Shown piece after piece: positions 34,586 to 43,587 of a DNA stretch of 64,000 bases (position 1 is the first letter of the stretch; every line of letters begins with the position of its first letter). Both the position numbers and the translations under genes were made by a program. The notes under the pieces are model-generated. The model did no database searches. It was given only the letters and a program-made list of their open reading frames with translations, and was not told where the DNA came from. This DNA comes from Actinacidiphila sp. DG2A-62 (GTDB lineage Bacteria > Actinomycetota > Actinomycetes > Streptomycetales > Streptomycetaceae), in assembly GCF_035825295.1 (NCBI RefSeq), contig NZ_JAYMGI010000002.1, positions 2,458,001 to 2,522,000 on the forward strand. The letters run 5' to 3'.

Positions 34586-35749
34586 TCATCGCCTGCGGCG
34601 CGCGCTGCAAGGGGGTGACTTGCCCCCACTCACCCCACTCCGCCCCCCGCGGGGACCGGCCGAGCGCCGGGCGTCGCCCCCGAGGGGCGCGGGGAACTGC
34701 TCCCCTGGTGGGTCAGCGCCCAGCGTCGGGGTGGCCGGGGGAAAGCTGGCGAAGTAGGACGCGGACATGTCCTGCGCGCCGTGGCCGAGTTCCGCCGCGC
34801 GGCGGAAGCGCTCCACGCCGGCCGCGGCGAGGTCGAGGCGGACCCCGGCCTCCTGCGCCGCCGCGACGATGAGCCGCAGGTCCTTCCCCGCGCCCTCCAC
34901 CGTGAAGTTCGGCGTGTAGTCGCCGGTCAGGATCGCCTGCGACTTCGCGCGGAGGTAGCCCATGTCGAGCGGGCCGCCGTCGATCGCCTCGAAGAACCGC
35001 TCGGGGTCCACGCCCAGGCCGTGCGCCAGCGCGACCGTCTCAGCCGTGGCGTTGGTGACCGCGAGCACCCAGTTGTTGAGGACGAGCTTGAGGCTGCTCG
35101 CGGCGCTGCCCGTCGCGTCCTCGCCGAGCCAGATGGTGCCGCGGCCGATCGCGTCGAAGACCCGTTCCGCGACCGGCCGCGCCGCCTCCGGCCCGGCCGC
35201 CAGCACGGTCAGCCGGCCGGACTCCGCGACCGCGCGGGTGCCGAGCACCGGCGCGTCGAGGACGAGGACGCCGAGTTGCTCGCCGAGCGCCGCCAGCTCG
35301 GCCTGGCCGGCCTGCCCGACGGTGCTGCACTGCGCCCACACCGCGCCTCCTCGCAGCGCGGGGGCCGCGCGGTGCATCACGTCGAGCACCGCGGCCCCGT
35401 CGAGCAGCATGGTGACGACGGCGTCGGCGTCGCGTACCGCCGCCTCGGGGTCGGCGACCACCCGCACGCCGGCGTCGGCGAGCGGGCGGGCCCGGTCGAT
35501 CGTACGGTTCCAGGCGCGGACCTCGTGTCCGGCCGCCGCCAGGTTGCGCGCCATGCCGGCGCCCATGATGCCGGTGCCGAGCACCGCGACGGTCAGCGGC
35601 CGCGATGCGGCCCCGGAAGGAGAACCGGAAGGAGAAGCGGAGGCCGCGGAGGACGTGGAGGATGCGGAAGAAGACGTGGAAGACGTGGAAGGGGACGCGC
35701 CGTCAGCTCCGGGCGCGGCGGGGGCGGGTGACGCAGCGGTAGGTGCCAT
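34586..35749 (-). CDS. 3-hydroxyisobutyrate dehydrogenase-family NAD(P)-dependent oxidoreductase
   Basis: 387 aa from ATG 35749, with TAGCCT ending seven bases upstream (possible leaderless start). After a Ser/Ala-rich leader of about 50 residues (SSTSSTSSSASS-like), the Rossmann motif is VAVLGTGIMGAGMARNLAAAG. The catalytic Lys region is GSAASSLKLVLNNWVL and GPLDMGYLRAKSQA is typical of beta-hydroxyacid dehydrogenases/imine reductases. The last ~35 residues (after ASYFASFPP) come from a GC-rich repeat that has removed the usual stop. The substrate is unknown. Confidence 0.88.
   Translation of the reverse strand: MAPTAASPAPAAPGADGASPSTSSTSSSASSTSSAASASPSGSPSGAASRPLTVAVLGTGIMGAGMARNLAAAGHEVRAWNRTIDRARPLADAGVRVVADPEAAVRDADAVVTMLLDGAAVLDVMHRAAPALRGGAVWAQCSTVGQAGQAELAALGEQLGVLVLDAPVLGTRAVAESGRLTVLAAGPEAARPVAERVFDAIGRGTIWLGEDATGSAASSLKLVLNNWVLAVTNATAETVALAHGLGVDPERFFEAIDGGPLDMGYLRAKSQAILTGDYTPNFTVEGAGKDLRLIVAAAQEAGVRLDLAAAGVERFRRAAELGHGAQDMSASYFASFPPATPTLGADPPGEQFPAPLGGDARRSAGPRGGRSGVSGGKSPPCSARRRR
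34684..34700. repeat. Second copy of the 17-bp intergenic repeat core
   Basis: GGGGCGCGGGGAACTGC, identical to 9097-9113. Here it lies inside the 3' end of the HIBADH-family gene and encodes part of its extra C-terminus (around EQFPAPLGG on the coding strand). Confidence 0.7.
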
Positions 35750-35774
35750 GTCCGCCAGGCTATGCCGTGGCCGC

Positions 35775-36269
35775 TCAGACCACCTGGTGCAGCCAGCGCA
35801 CCGGCGCGCCCTCGCCCGCGTAGCGGAACGGCTCCAACTCGTCGTCCCACGGCTTGCCGAGCAGCCGGGACAGCTCGCTCTCCAGGTCGGCCTCACCCTT
35901 GTGGGCGCGCAGCATGGCCGCGCGCAGCCGGTCCTCGGGGATCAGGATGTCGCCGTGCATGCCGATGACCGCGTGGAAGATGCCGAGGTCGGGGGTGGCG
36001 CTGTAACGCTCGCCCTCCGCGGTGGCGCAGGGCTCCGCGGTGACCTCGAAGCGCAGCATGTGCCAGCCGCGCAGCGCCGAGGCGAGTCTGGAGGCCGTGC
36101 CGGGCTGGCCCTGCCAGGAGAACTCGGCGCGCCAGGTGCCGGGAGCGGCGGGCTGCCGGACCCAGTCCAGGTTCACGCGCACGCCGAGGACGCCCGCGAC
36201 GGCCCACTCCACATGCGGGCACAGCGCGCGCGGCGCGGCGTGCACGTACAGAACTCCACGTGTCGTCAC
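35775..36269 (-). CDS. DUF3145 domain-containing protein
   Basis: 164 aa from GTG 36269, with GGAGGT five bases upstream; the longer frame to 36353 is unlikely. It begins VTTRGVLYVHAAPRALCPHV and continues GTWRAEFSWQGQPGTASRLA, FEVTAEPCATAEGERYSATP, FHAVIGMHGDILIPEDRLR and ELEPFRYAGEGAPVRWLHQ. DUF3145 proteins are conserved in actinobacteria near the fatty-acid cluster. Function unknown; cytoplasmic. It lies 25 bases upstream of the HIBADH-family gene on the same strand. Confidence 0.9.
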   Translation of the reverse strand: MTTRGVLYVHAAPRALCPHVEWAVAGVLGVRVNLDWVRQPAAPGTWRAEFSWQGQPGTASRLASALRGWHMLRFEVTAEPCATAEGERYSATPDLGIFHAVIGMHGDILIPEDRLRAAMLRAHKGEADLESELSRLLGKPWDDELEPFRYAGEGAPVRWLHQVV

Positions 36270-36528
36270 CGGTACCTCCAGTGTGGGACGAGGTTCGCCT
36301 TCCCCAGCGGCCTCAACACCCGAACCGGCTGCTCCCGGGCCAACATGAGACATTCTGCACTATTCATCACAATCAGGACAACAAGCACCACGGGCGCCCG
36401 GCGCCCGCCGACCTCCTGTCAGTTCCCGCGGGGTGTCAGGGAAAACGCTACCGTGCGGCGTCTTCCCGGGAGTGACGTACGGTCGGGCTGACGGCAGATG
36501 TCACCCGCTCGCCGGAGAGGAGCACCGG

Positions 36529-37521
36529 ATGCGACCGAGGGCACGGCGCTTGGTGGGGGCGGCCGTCGCGGCCGTTCTCCTGGGCGGATGCGGCGTGGGC
36601 GGATCGCACGCCGACCGCGGCGCGCCCGGGGCGGGGACGCCGACCGTACACATCTCGGATTCCGCGGGAGCCGCCGGCGGGGGCCGCGACGCCGGTGCCG
36701 CGCCGGCCACCACGCCGACGGGAGCGCCGACAACCGCGCCGACGAGCGCGCCGACCACCCCTGCGACCACCGCGCCGGCCCGCCCCTGGAACCCCCACCC
36801 GCGGTCGGTCGCCGCGATCGGCGACTCCATCACCCGCGGGTTCAACGCCTGCGACCCGTACTCCGACTGCCCCGACGCGTCCTGGGCGACCGGCGACGGC
36901 GGCACCGTCGACAGCATCAGCGCGCGGCTCGGCGACTCCGCGCACAGCTGGAACCTCGCCGTGTCCGGGGCGCACGTCGCCGACCTGCCGGGCCAGGCCC
37001 GCGAGGCCGCCGCGCACAAGCCCGCCATGGTGACCGTGCTGATCGGCGCGAACGACGTGTGCGCGCCCGACACCGACGCGATGACGAGCGTCGCGGACTT
37101 CCGCGGCTCCTTCGCGGCCACGCTCGCGTACCTGCACAGCACGCTGCCCGGCACCCAGGTGCTGGTGGCCAGCATCCCCGACCTCGAACACCTGTGGCGG
37201 ATCGGCCGGGACAACGTGGTGGAGCGCCAACTGTGGCGGCTCGGCCTGTGCCCGACGATGCTCGGCGACGCGACCTCGCAGTCCGCGGCGGCGCAGGCCC
37301 GGCGCGCCGCGGTGACCGACCGGATCGCCGCGTTCGACACGGTGCTCGCCCAGGAGTGCGCGCGCTACGCCCGCTGCCGCTACGACGGCGGCGCGGTCCA
37401 CCGGTACGCCTTCACCTCGGGCGAGTTGAGCAGGTGGGACTGGTTCCACCCGAACAAGGCCGGGCAGGCGGAGCTGGCCCGGATCCTGGCGGGTGTGCTG
37501 CTGTCCACGACGACGCCGTAG
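36529..37521 (+). CDS. SGNH/GDSL hydrolase lipoprotein
   Basis: 330 aa from ATG 36529 (GGAGAGGA 8 bases upstream). The signal peptide has RARR then LVGAAVAAVLLGGCG, so C21 is the lipidated Cys. A Thr/Ala/Pro-rich stalk runs to about residue 85. The hydrolase domain shows block I AAIGDSITRGFN (S100), block II SGAHVADL, block III IGANDVC and block V DWFHPNKAGQ (D304, H307). It is an extracellular membrane-anchored esterase or acetylesterase. It resembles secreted SGNH enzymes of Streptomyces. It stands alone. Confidence 0.92.
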   Translation: MRPRARRLVGAAVAAVLLGGCGVGGSHADRGAPGAGTPTVHISDSAGAAGGGRDAGAAPATTPTGAPTTAPTSAPTTPATTAPARPWNPHPRSVAAIGDSITRGFNACDPYSDCPDASWATGDGGTVDSISARLGDSAHSWNLAVSGAHVADLPGQAREAAAHKPAMVTVLIGANDVCAPDTDAMTSVADFRGSFAATLAYLHSTLPGTQVLVASIPDLEHLWRIGRDNVVERQLWRLGLCPTMLGDATSQSAAAQARRAAVTDRIAAFDTVLAQECARYARCRYDGGAVHRYAFTSGELSRWDWFHPNKAGQAELARILAGVLLSTTTP

Positions 37522-37656
37522 GTCCGGGGGTCCCCTGGGCCCCTGTCCGCTGGTTGGTACGGCCCGCGCGTCCCGACCCGCGGGCTCGTACGGCCCGCGC
37601 GTCCTGGCCCCGGGGTGGGACGGTCCGCGCGTCCCGGCCCGCGGGGACGGCCGCCC

Positions 37657-40452
37657 TCAGCGCCGCGGCGGCACCGCCGCGGTGAGCCGGACGTCGGCGA
37701 GGGAGTGCGCGGCCTCCAAGGTCAGCGGACCCGGCACGACGCGCCAGCCGTCGGCCGCCTCGTCCCAGATCCTGGCCGCCCGCAACGGCACCGGGACCAC
37801 CACGTCCACCGCCTCGCCCGGCGCGGCGGCGACCGTGGTGAAGCCGACCAGGCGGCGCGGCTCGTCGGGCGAGCGCAGATAGAGCTGCACCACCTCGCGG
37901 CCGGTCCTGCGGCCGGTGTTGCGCAACCGGACCCGGGCGGTGGCCAGCGTGCCGTCGTCGGCCGAGCCGGGCTCGACCGCCAGTGCCTCGTACGTCCAGC
38001 GGGTGTAGCCGAGCCCGTGGCCGAAGCAGTACGCGGGCGCGGGCGCGGTCCCCGACCCCGCCGGGCCGGCCGCGCGCTCCCAGGCGCGGTGGCCGATGTA
38101 CGGACCCTCCTCGTACGCCAGCACGCCGTCCCGCGGCGCGACCCGGGTGACCGGCGCGTCGGCCAGCCGGGCCGGCCAGGTGGTGGGCAGCCGGCCGCCG
38201 GGCTCCGCGGCGCCGAGCAGCACGTCGGCCAGCGCCGCGCCGGCCTCCTGGCCGGGGAACCACGCGAGCAGCACCGCCGCGACGTCCTCGCGCCACGGCA
38301 TCTCCACCGGCGCGCCGGCGTTGACCACCACGACGGTGCGCGGGTTGGCCGCGGCGACGCGCGCGACCAGTTCGTCCTGGCGGCCGGGCAGCCGCAGCGA
38401 GGCGCGGTCGAAGCCCTCGGACTCCACCCGTTCGGTCGTCGCGACGACGACCACCGCGGTGTCCGCGGCGCGCGCGGCGGCCTCGGCCTCGGCCAGCAGC
38501 TCGTCCGGGTCGCGCGCCGGCTCGCCGTGCAGCAGGCCGAAGCCCACCGCCTGGACCGGCAGCGGCAGGTCCTTGACCGGGGTGTGCAGCAGGCTCACCT
38601 CGACCGGCTCCCCCGCGGCCAGCTCGACCGTGCCGCGCTCGGTGGGCCGGCCGAAGAACGCCTCGAACGGGTCGGCGTCCGGGTCCGCCTGCCCGCCCTC
38701 GAACAGCACGCGGCCGGCCACGGTGAGCCGGAAGTCGCCGGTGCCGCGGGTGCCGAAGCGGTGCGGTCCCGCCACCCGCGGCACGAACGTCCCGCGCACC
38801 TCGACGGTGTGCAGTTCCTCGTACGCCACGCCGTCCGGCAGGTCGCCGAGCCACTGCACCTGGCCGCCGGGCAGCGGCTCGCCGCCCAGCTCCGCGCCCG
38901 CGGCGTCCCGGGCCACCGCGTGCAGCGTGAACCCCGTGCCGGCGGCGGCCAGTTCCTCCGCGGGGTCGGCGCCCAGCGCGTACCGCACCGGCACGTCCGC
39001 GGGCAGAGCGGCCCGCAGCCCCTCCAGCGGCGAGACCACGTGCTCGGGGAACACCTGCGCCGACCCGCCGCCGAGGACGCGCGCCTCGCGCGCGGCGGCC
39101 CCGACCACCACGAGCCCGCGGGGCCCGCGCGGCGGGGCGAGCGGCAGCAGCGGGACGTTCCCGTACACGGAGTCGGGGGCCGGGCCGGGGACGGCGGCGG
39201 TCGCCGGCCCGGACCCGGCCCCCGGCTCGTCAGCGGGGGCGGCGGCGGGGGCGGCGGTTACGGACGCGGGCGCAGGGACGGACGCGGGCCCGGCGGGAGG
39301 GGGGTCGGCGGCAGGCTCGGCGGCGGGGGCGGCGTTGGCAGCGGCGGCGGTGACGGGCGCGGTGGCGGACGCGGGCCCGGCGGCGGGGTCGGGCTCGGCT
39401 ACGGGCTCGGTCGCGGGTGCCGGGGCCGCGCCCGGCGGCGGGGCGGGCTCGTTGCGGAGCAGGACGCACGCGCGGACGGCGAGTTCGCGGGCGAGCGCGT
39501 CGCCGTCGACGCCCGCCGGGCGGTCGGCGACGGCGACCGCGGCCGGGGCGCCGGAGAGCAGGCCGGCGCGGGCGGCCAGCCGCAGCACCCGCCGCGCGGC
39601 GGCGTCCACCAGGTCCTCGGCGACCTCGCCGGCCCGCACCGCGGCGGCCAGCGCGTCGCCGTAGACGGTCAGCGGCCCGGGCATCGCGATGTCCAGACCG
39701 CCGCGCAGCGCCCCCACGGTCGAGCGCGCGGCGAACCAGTCGGAGACCACCACGCCGTCGAAGCCCCATTCACCCCGCAGCACGCCGTTGACCAGCGCGT
39801 CGTGCTCGGTCATGGTCACGCCGTTCACCGCGTTGTAGGCCGCCATCACGCCCCACGGCCGGGCGTCGGCGACGATCGCCTCGAACGGCGCGAGGTACAG
39901 CTCGCGCAGCGCCCGCGGCGGGATGCGGTTGTCGACGGTGAAGCGGTCGGTCTCCGCGTCGTTGCCGACGAAGTGCTTGACGGTGACGCCGATGCCGCCG
40001 TCCTGCACGCCGCGCACGTAGCCGGTGCCGATCACGCCGGTCAGGTACGGGTCCTCGCTGTACGCCTCGAAGTGCCGCCCGCCCAGCGGGCTGCGGTGCA
40101 GGTTGACGGTCGGGGCGAGCAGCACGTGGACGCCCTTGCGGTGGGCCTCCTGGGCGAGCAGCCGGCCGGCCCGGCGCGCCAGGTCCGGGTCCCAGGTGGC
40201 CGCGAGCGCGGTCGGGCTGGGCAGCGCGACCGACGGGTCCTCGGCGGTCCAGCGCCGGCCGCGGACGCCGACCGGGCCGTCGGACATCACCAGCGGGGCC
40301 AGGCCGATCGCGCCGATCGCCGGCAGCGACCACATGTCCCGCCCGGCCAGCAGCCGCGCCTTGGCGTCCAGGTCCAGGTGGCCCAGCGCCTGCTCGACGG
40401 CCCGCTCGCGTTCGGTCTCGGCGCCGAGGGCGTACGGGGGGTGCGGCGTCAT
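37657..40452 (-). CDS. Glycoside hydrolase family 3 beta-glucosidase with a PA14 insert
   Basis: 931 aa from ATG 40452; no signal peptide, so probably cytoplasmic. The GH3 N-terminal barrel shows VMSDGPVGVRG, LAPTVNLHRSPLGGR, VKHFVGNDAE and the nucleophile segment GFDGVVVSDWFAARS (Asp about 237). After a ~90-residue Ala/Pro/Glu-rich insertion (residues about 340-430) the C-terminal domain contains VVGAAAREARVLGGGSAQV, followed by a PA14 domain (TFVPRVAGPHRFGTRGTGDF) and a fibronectin III-like end (LRNTGRRTGREVVQLYL). Such enzymes release terminal beta-glucosyl or xylosyl units. The divergent TetR gene is a plausible repressor. The long insertion is unusual for the family. Confidence 0.92.
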   Translation of the reverse strand: MTPHPPYALGAETERERAVEQALGHLDLDAKARLLAGRDMWSLPAIGAIGLAPLVMSDGPVGVRGRRWTAEDPSVALPSPTALAATWDPDLARRAGRLLAQEAHRKGVHVLLAPTVNLHRSPLGGRHFEAYSEDPYLTGVIGTGYVRGVQDGGIGVTVKHFVGNDAETDRFTVDNRIPPRALRELYLAPFEAIVADARPWGVMAAYNAVNGVTMTEHDALVNGVLRGEWGFDGVVVSDWFAARSTVGALRGGLDIAMPGPLTVYGDALAAAVRAGEVAEDLVDAAARRVLRLAARAGLLSGAPAAVAVADRPAGVDGDALARELAVRACVLLRNEPAPPPGAAPAPATEPVAEPDPAAGPASATAPVTAAAANAAPAAEPAADPPPAGPASVPAPASVTAAPAAAPADEPGAGSGPATAAVPGPAPDSVYGNVPLLPLAPPRGPRGLVVVGAAAREARVLGGGSAQVFPEHVVSPLEGLRAALPADVPVRYALGADPAEELAAAGTGFTLHAVARDAAGAELGGEPLPGGQVQWLGDLPDGVAYEELHTVEVRGTFVPRVAGPHRFGTRGTGDFRLTVAGRVLFEGGQADPDADPFEAFFGRPTERGTVELAAGEPVEVSLLHTPVKDLPLPVQAVGFGLLHGEPARDPDELLAEAEAAARAADTAVVVVATTERVESEGFDRASLRLPGRQDELVARVAAANPRTVVVVNAGAPVEMPWREDVAAVLLAWFPGQEAGAALADVLLGAAEPGGRLPTTWPARLADAPVTRVAPRDGVLAYEEGPYIGHRAWERAAGPAGSGTAPAPAYCFGHGLGYTRWTYEALAVEPGSADDGTLATARVRLRNTGRRTGREVVQLYLRSPDEPRRLVGFTTVAAAPGEAVDVVVPVPLRAARIWDEAADGWRVVPGPLTLEAAHSLADVRLTAAVPPRR

Positions 40453-40631
40453 GTCCGGCTCCCTGGTGTGGTGGCGGATGCGAGGCGCTGGCCATCCTGG
40501 CCCGGCACGACCGGGTTGCCTGTCGTACGGTAGGCATAGTTATCGATTCGTCATCATGGCCGGGATGCCGCCGTGGCCGGGCTTGTAGGGTCGGGGGCCC
40601 GGGCCGGACGGCCGGAAAGGGGGTGGCGGAC

Positions 40632-41315
40632 GTGGCACGCACGCGGGGCGAACGCTCGTCGGAGCGGCGCGCGGAGATCATCCAGGCCGCCACGGAGGTC
40701 ATCGCCGAGCGCGGCTACCGCGGCGCGACGCTGGCGGCGGTCGCCGAGCGGGTCGGCCTGACCCAGCAGGGGCTGATGCACTACTACCCGACCAAGGAAG
40801 CGCTGCTGGTGGCCGTCCTGGAGGCCAGGGACCAGTGGGACATGGCGTCGGCGGCGCTGCACGGCCGCTCCTGGCCGCTGGAGGTGGTGGCGAATCTGGT
40901 GGACTACAACGCCACCCGGCCCGGCATCGTCCAGGCGTTCACCGTGCTGGTCGGCGACAGCGTGACCGAGGGGCACCCGGCGCAGGCGTACTTCAAGGAC
41001 CGCTACGCCCATGTGCGCGAGGGCGGCGCGGAGGCGCTGCGCGCGGAGTACGGCGACCGGCTGCCCGGCGGCCTCACCCCCGAGCGCGCGGCGACGCTGC
41101 TGGCGGCGGTGATGGACGGGCTCCAGGTGCAGTGGCTGCTGGACCCGGACGCGGTGGACATGCCGGCGGCGTTCCGCGATTTCCTCGCGCTGCTCGCGCC
41201 GCTCGGGCCTCCGGCGGAGGGGGCGGCGGGGTCCGCGGCGTCCGCGGGGGCGCGCGCGGAGGCGGCGGGAACGCCGGACGCCGACGACGGCGGAGAAACC
41301 GCCCGCCGCGCCTGA
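40632..41315 (+). CDS. TetR-family transcriptional regulator
   Basis: 227 aa from GTG 40632 (GGAAAGGGGG about 8 bases upstream); GTG 40623 is also in frame. The N-terminal HTH reads RAEIIQAATEVIAERGYRGA then LAAVAERVGLTQQGLMHYYP, typical of TetR with the TQQGLMHYY recognition helix seen in sugar- and glycosidase-linked regulators. The ligand-binding domain is TetR_C-like. An Ala/Gly-rich tail of about 30 residues ends it. It is divergent from the GH3 gene with 180 bases between, so it probably represses that gene. Confidence 0.88.
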   Translation: MARTRGERSSERRAEIIQAATEVIAERGYRGATLAAVAERVGLTQQGLMHYYPTKEALLVAVLEARDQWDMASAALHGRSWPLEVVANLVDYNATRPGIVQAFTVLVGDSVTEGHPAQAYFKDRYAHVREGGAEALRAEYGDRLPGGLTPERAATLLAAVMDGLQVQWLLDPDAVDMPAAFRDFLALLAPLGPPAEGAAGSAASAGARAEAAGTPDADDGGETARRA

Positions 41316-41485
41316 CCCCGGCGGCGGACCGTGAGGCGAACCACGGTCCGCCGACTGCTGGCCGCGAAGGCGCCCAGGCGCGGGGGCGTCCGGGACACGA
41401 CCCGCCGCGCGCGGGCACCGGGGGGCTTCGGAGCGGGCTCGTCCCGGGCGTATCGGGAGCCGGAACACCGCAGTACGCTGGCGCA

Positions 41486-41926
41486 ATGTCTTCCGGCAGC
41501 CCGCCCGACCCCACGGACCCGCTGACCGCCGAGGTGGTCGACCTCGTCGGCACGTTCGCGGCCCGCTACGACCGGGAGTACGACGCGGCCGCCGCGGCGC
41601 ACCACCTGACCGGGGCCCAGGCGCGGCTGCTCACGCTGCTGGCCGCCGAGCCGCTGCCGATGCGGCAGATCGCGCAGCGGCTGAAGTGCGAGCCGTCCAA
41701 CGTGACCGGGATCGTGGACCGGCTGGAGGCCCAGGGCCTGGCCGAGCGCCGCGCGGACCCGGCCGACCGCCGGGTGAAGCTCGCCGCGGCCACCCCCGTG
41801 GGCCGCGCGACCGCGGAACACCTGCGCGCCTCGCTCGACTTCGCCCGCGAACCCCTCGCCTGCCTCTCCGAAGCCGACCGCACCACCCTGCGCGACCTGC
41901 TCCGCAGAATGATCAGCCCGCACTGA
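41486..41926 (+). CDS. MarR-family transcriptional regulator
   Basis: 146 aa from ATG 41486. The winged helix appears as LTGAQARLLTLLAAEPLPMR, QIAQRLKCEPSNVTGIVDRL and the wing EAQGLAERRADPADRRVKL, the last with the conserved D-x-R-x-x-x-V. Flanking helices form the dimer. It likely senses a small phenolic or antibiotic-type ligand, but no target is evident. TACGCT lies six bases before the ATG, so its mRNA may be leaderless. Confidence 0.9.
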   Translation: MSSGSPPDPTDPLTAEVVDLVGTFAARYDREYDAAAAAHHLTGAQARLLTLLAAEPLPMRQIAQRLKCEPSNVTGIVDRLEAQGLAERRADPADRRVKLAAATPVGRATAEHLRASLDFAREPLACLSEADRTTLRDLLRRMISPH

Positions 41927-42146
41927 CCGCGGGCTCGCGCCGGCGACGGCGACCGCCCGCGGAGGCGGCTCCCCCGGCCCCCGCGTCGGCCGTCGAGCCC
42001 CGCCGCCGGAGCCGCCGCTCGTCCTCCCGGGACGCCGGGGTTGCGCCCGCTCGCCCGCCGGCTCGCGTCCCCGCGCCGTCGCGGCCGGCAGCCGCCGTGC
42101 CCCGTGGCGCCGCCGGACGACCGGGCGGCGCTGGCAGCATGGGGGG

Positions 42147-42824
42147 ATGGACGAGAAGATCAGCACGGGTGAGATCCTCGCCGCGATCGACGGCGGCGGG
42201 CTCGGGGACTGGCGGAAGGTGGCGCTGGGGATCGCCGCGCGCTACCGCGTGGCGGACGCGCGGGCCGGGGCCGCGTTCACGGTCGCGGTGGCCGACCTGG
42301 CGGCGGCGGCCGGGCGCGCGCCGGAAGTCCGGCTGGGTGCCGCCTTCGTGGACGTCACGCTGTCCACGGCCGACCCGGCCGGCGGCGGGCGGTGGGTCAC
42401 CGCGCGGGACCTGGAACTGGCCCGGGTGATCAGCGCGTCGGCCGCCGAGCGCGGGCTCACCGCCGCGCCCGGCGAGGTCACGCAGGTGGAGCTGGCCCTG
42501 GACACCGCCGACGACGCGCGGATCGCCCCCTTCTGGTCGGCGCTGCTCACCGGCGACCCGGGCAACGTCGTGGCCGACTCAATCCTCGACCCCACCGGTC
42601 GGGTGCCCGCCGTGTGGTTCCAGCGCACCGAGCCGCACACCGCGCCGCGCCAGCGCTGGCACCTCGACCTGTGGCTCGCGCCCGAGGTCGCGCAGGAGCG
42701 GATCGCCGCGGCGGTCGCGGCCGGCGGCACGGTCGTCAGCGACGCCGAGGCACCGTCGTTCACCGTCCTCGCCGACCCGGACGGCAACAAGGCGTGCGTC
42801 TGCACCGCGCTGGACCGCCGCTGA
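42147..42824 (+). CDS. VOC-family protein with an N-terminal pterin-dehydratase-like domain
   Basis: 225 aa from ATG 42147. Residues about 5-110 resemble the pterin-4a-carbinolamine dehydratase fold (WRKVALGIAARYRVADARAG, APEVRLGAAFVDVTLSTAD), but the canonical catalytic His set is not clear. Residues about 115-225 are a glyoxalase/VOC domain (VELALDTADDARIAPFWSAL, PHTAPRQRWHLDLWLAPEVA, VLADPDGNKACVC). This two-domain arrangement is common in Streptomyces and its substrate is unknown. It follows the MarR gene by 220 bases. Confidence 0.85.
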   Translation: MDEKISTGEILAAIDGGGLGDWRKVALGIAARYRVADARAGAAFTVAVADLAAAAGRAPEVRLGAAFVDVTLSTADPAGGGRWVTARDLELARVISASAAERGLTAAPGEVTQVELALDTADDARIAPFWSALLTGDPGNVVADSILDPTGRVPAVWFQRTEPHTAPRQRWHLDLWLAPEVAQERIAAAVAAGGTVVSDAEAPSFTVLADPDGNKACVCTALDRR

Positions 42825-42927
42825 CGCCACCGGCCCGCCGGCGCCCGGCCGCCCGTCCCCGTTCCCCTTCCCGTCCCCGTTCCCGTCCTCGTCTCTAGTC
42901 CGGGTCCCAGCCCCAGCCGCCCCGCGG

Positions 42928-43587
42928 CTACCCGTCGCACCACCACAGCACCGGCTTGCACGTCGTCCGCGTCGGCGTGGGCCGGGTGGTCGTGGGAGTC
43001 GCCGAGGGCGTGGCCGGGCGGGTGGTGGTGGCCGGGGGCGGCGCGGGGGTGGTCGGCCGCCGGGTGGTGTGCGCGGGATGCGGGGACGCGGATGCCGGCG
43101 GCGTCGTGGCGGTCGCCGAGGGCGACGCGGAGGCGCTCCCGCCGGTGTGCGGCGCGGACGGGCTCGGGCTGCCCGAGCCCTCGGGGAACAGGTCCGCGTC
43201 GTCGGTCGACGGCGGCCCCGACGTGGCGTCGGGCGGCAGGACGACGCCGGGCCCGCTGCCGCCGGATTCGCCCGCCCCGCCGGGTCCGCCGGACAGCGCC
43301 GCCATGGAGAACATCGCCAGCGCGCCGACCGCCGCGATCGCGCCCACGCCGTAGACCGCGGCGCGCTGCCTGGTCCGGCGGGCCCGCCGGACCCTGCCGC
43401 GCCGGCTCTCGGCGCGCCGCGCGGCCCGGCCGCCGCCGAGCGGCTCGTGCCCGTCGTCCCGCGGCACCGCGGGCAGCCGCGCGGTGTCCGCCGTCGCGGG
43501 CAGCACCAGCTCGTCCGCGGGGGTCCCGCAGCCGGGGCAGGAGTACGCGCCGTTGAGGTGGCGACGGCACGCGTAGCAGTAATCCAT
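42928..43587 (-). CDS. Zinc-ribbon membrane protein with a Ser/Thr/Pro-rich exported tail
   Basis: 219 aa from ATG 43587. The N-terminus is a zinc ribbon, MDYCYACRRHLNGAYSCPGC (C4, C7, C17, C20). A basic stretch (RRGRVRRARRTRQR) precedes one membrane helix (AVYGVGAIAAVGALAMFSMA), and the C-terminal ~120 residues are Ser/Thr/Pro-rich, ending CKPVLWWCDG. This layout is found in many Streptomyces proteins named only as hypothetical (SCO2400-like). It may be a small membrane anchor or sensor. Confidence 0.75.
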   Translation of the reverse strand: MDYCYACRRHLNGAYSCPGCGTPADELVLPATADTARLPAVPRDDGHEPLGGGRAARRAESRRGRVRRARRTRQRAAVYGVGAIAAVGALAMFSMAALSGGPGGAGESGGSGPGVVLPPDATSGPPSTDDADLFPEGSGSPSPSAPHTGGSASASPSATATTPPASASPHPAHTTRRPTTPAPPPATTTRPATPSATPTTTRPTPTRTTCKPVLWWCDG

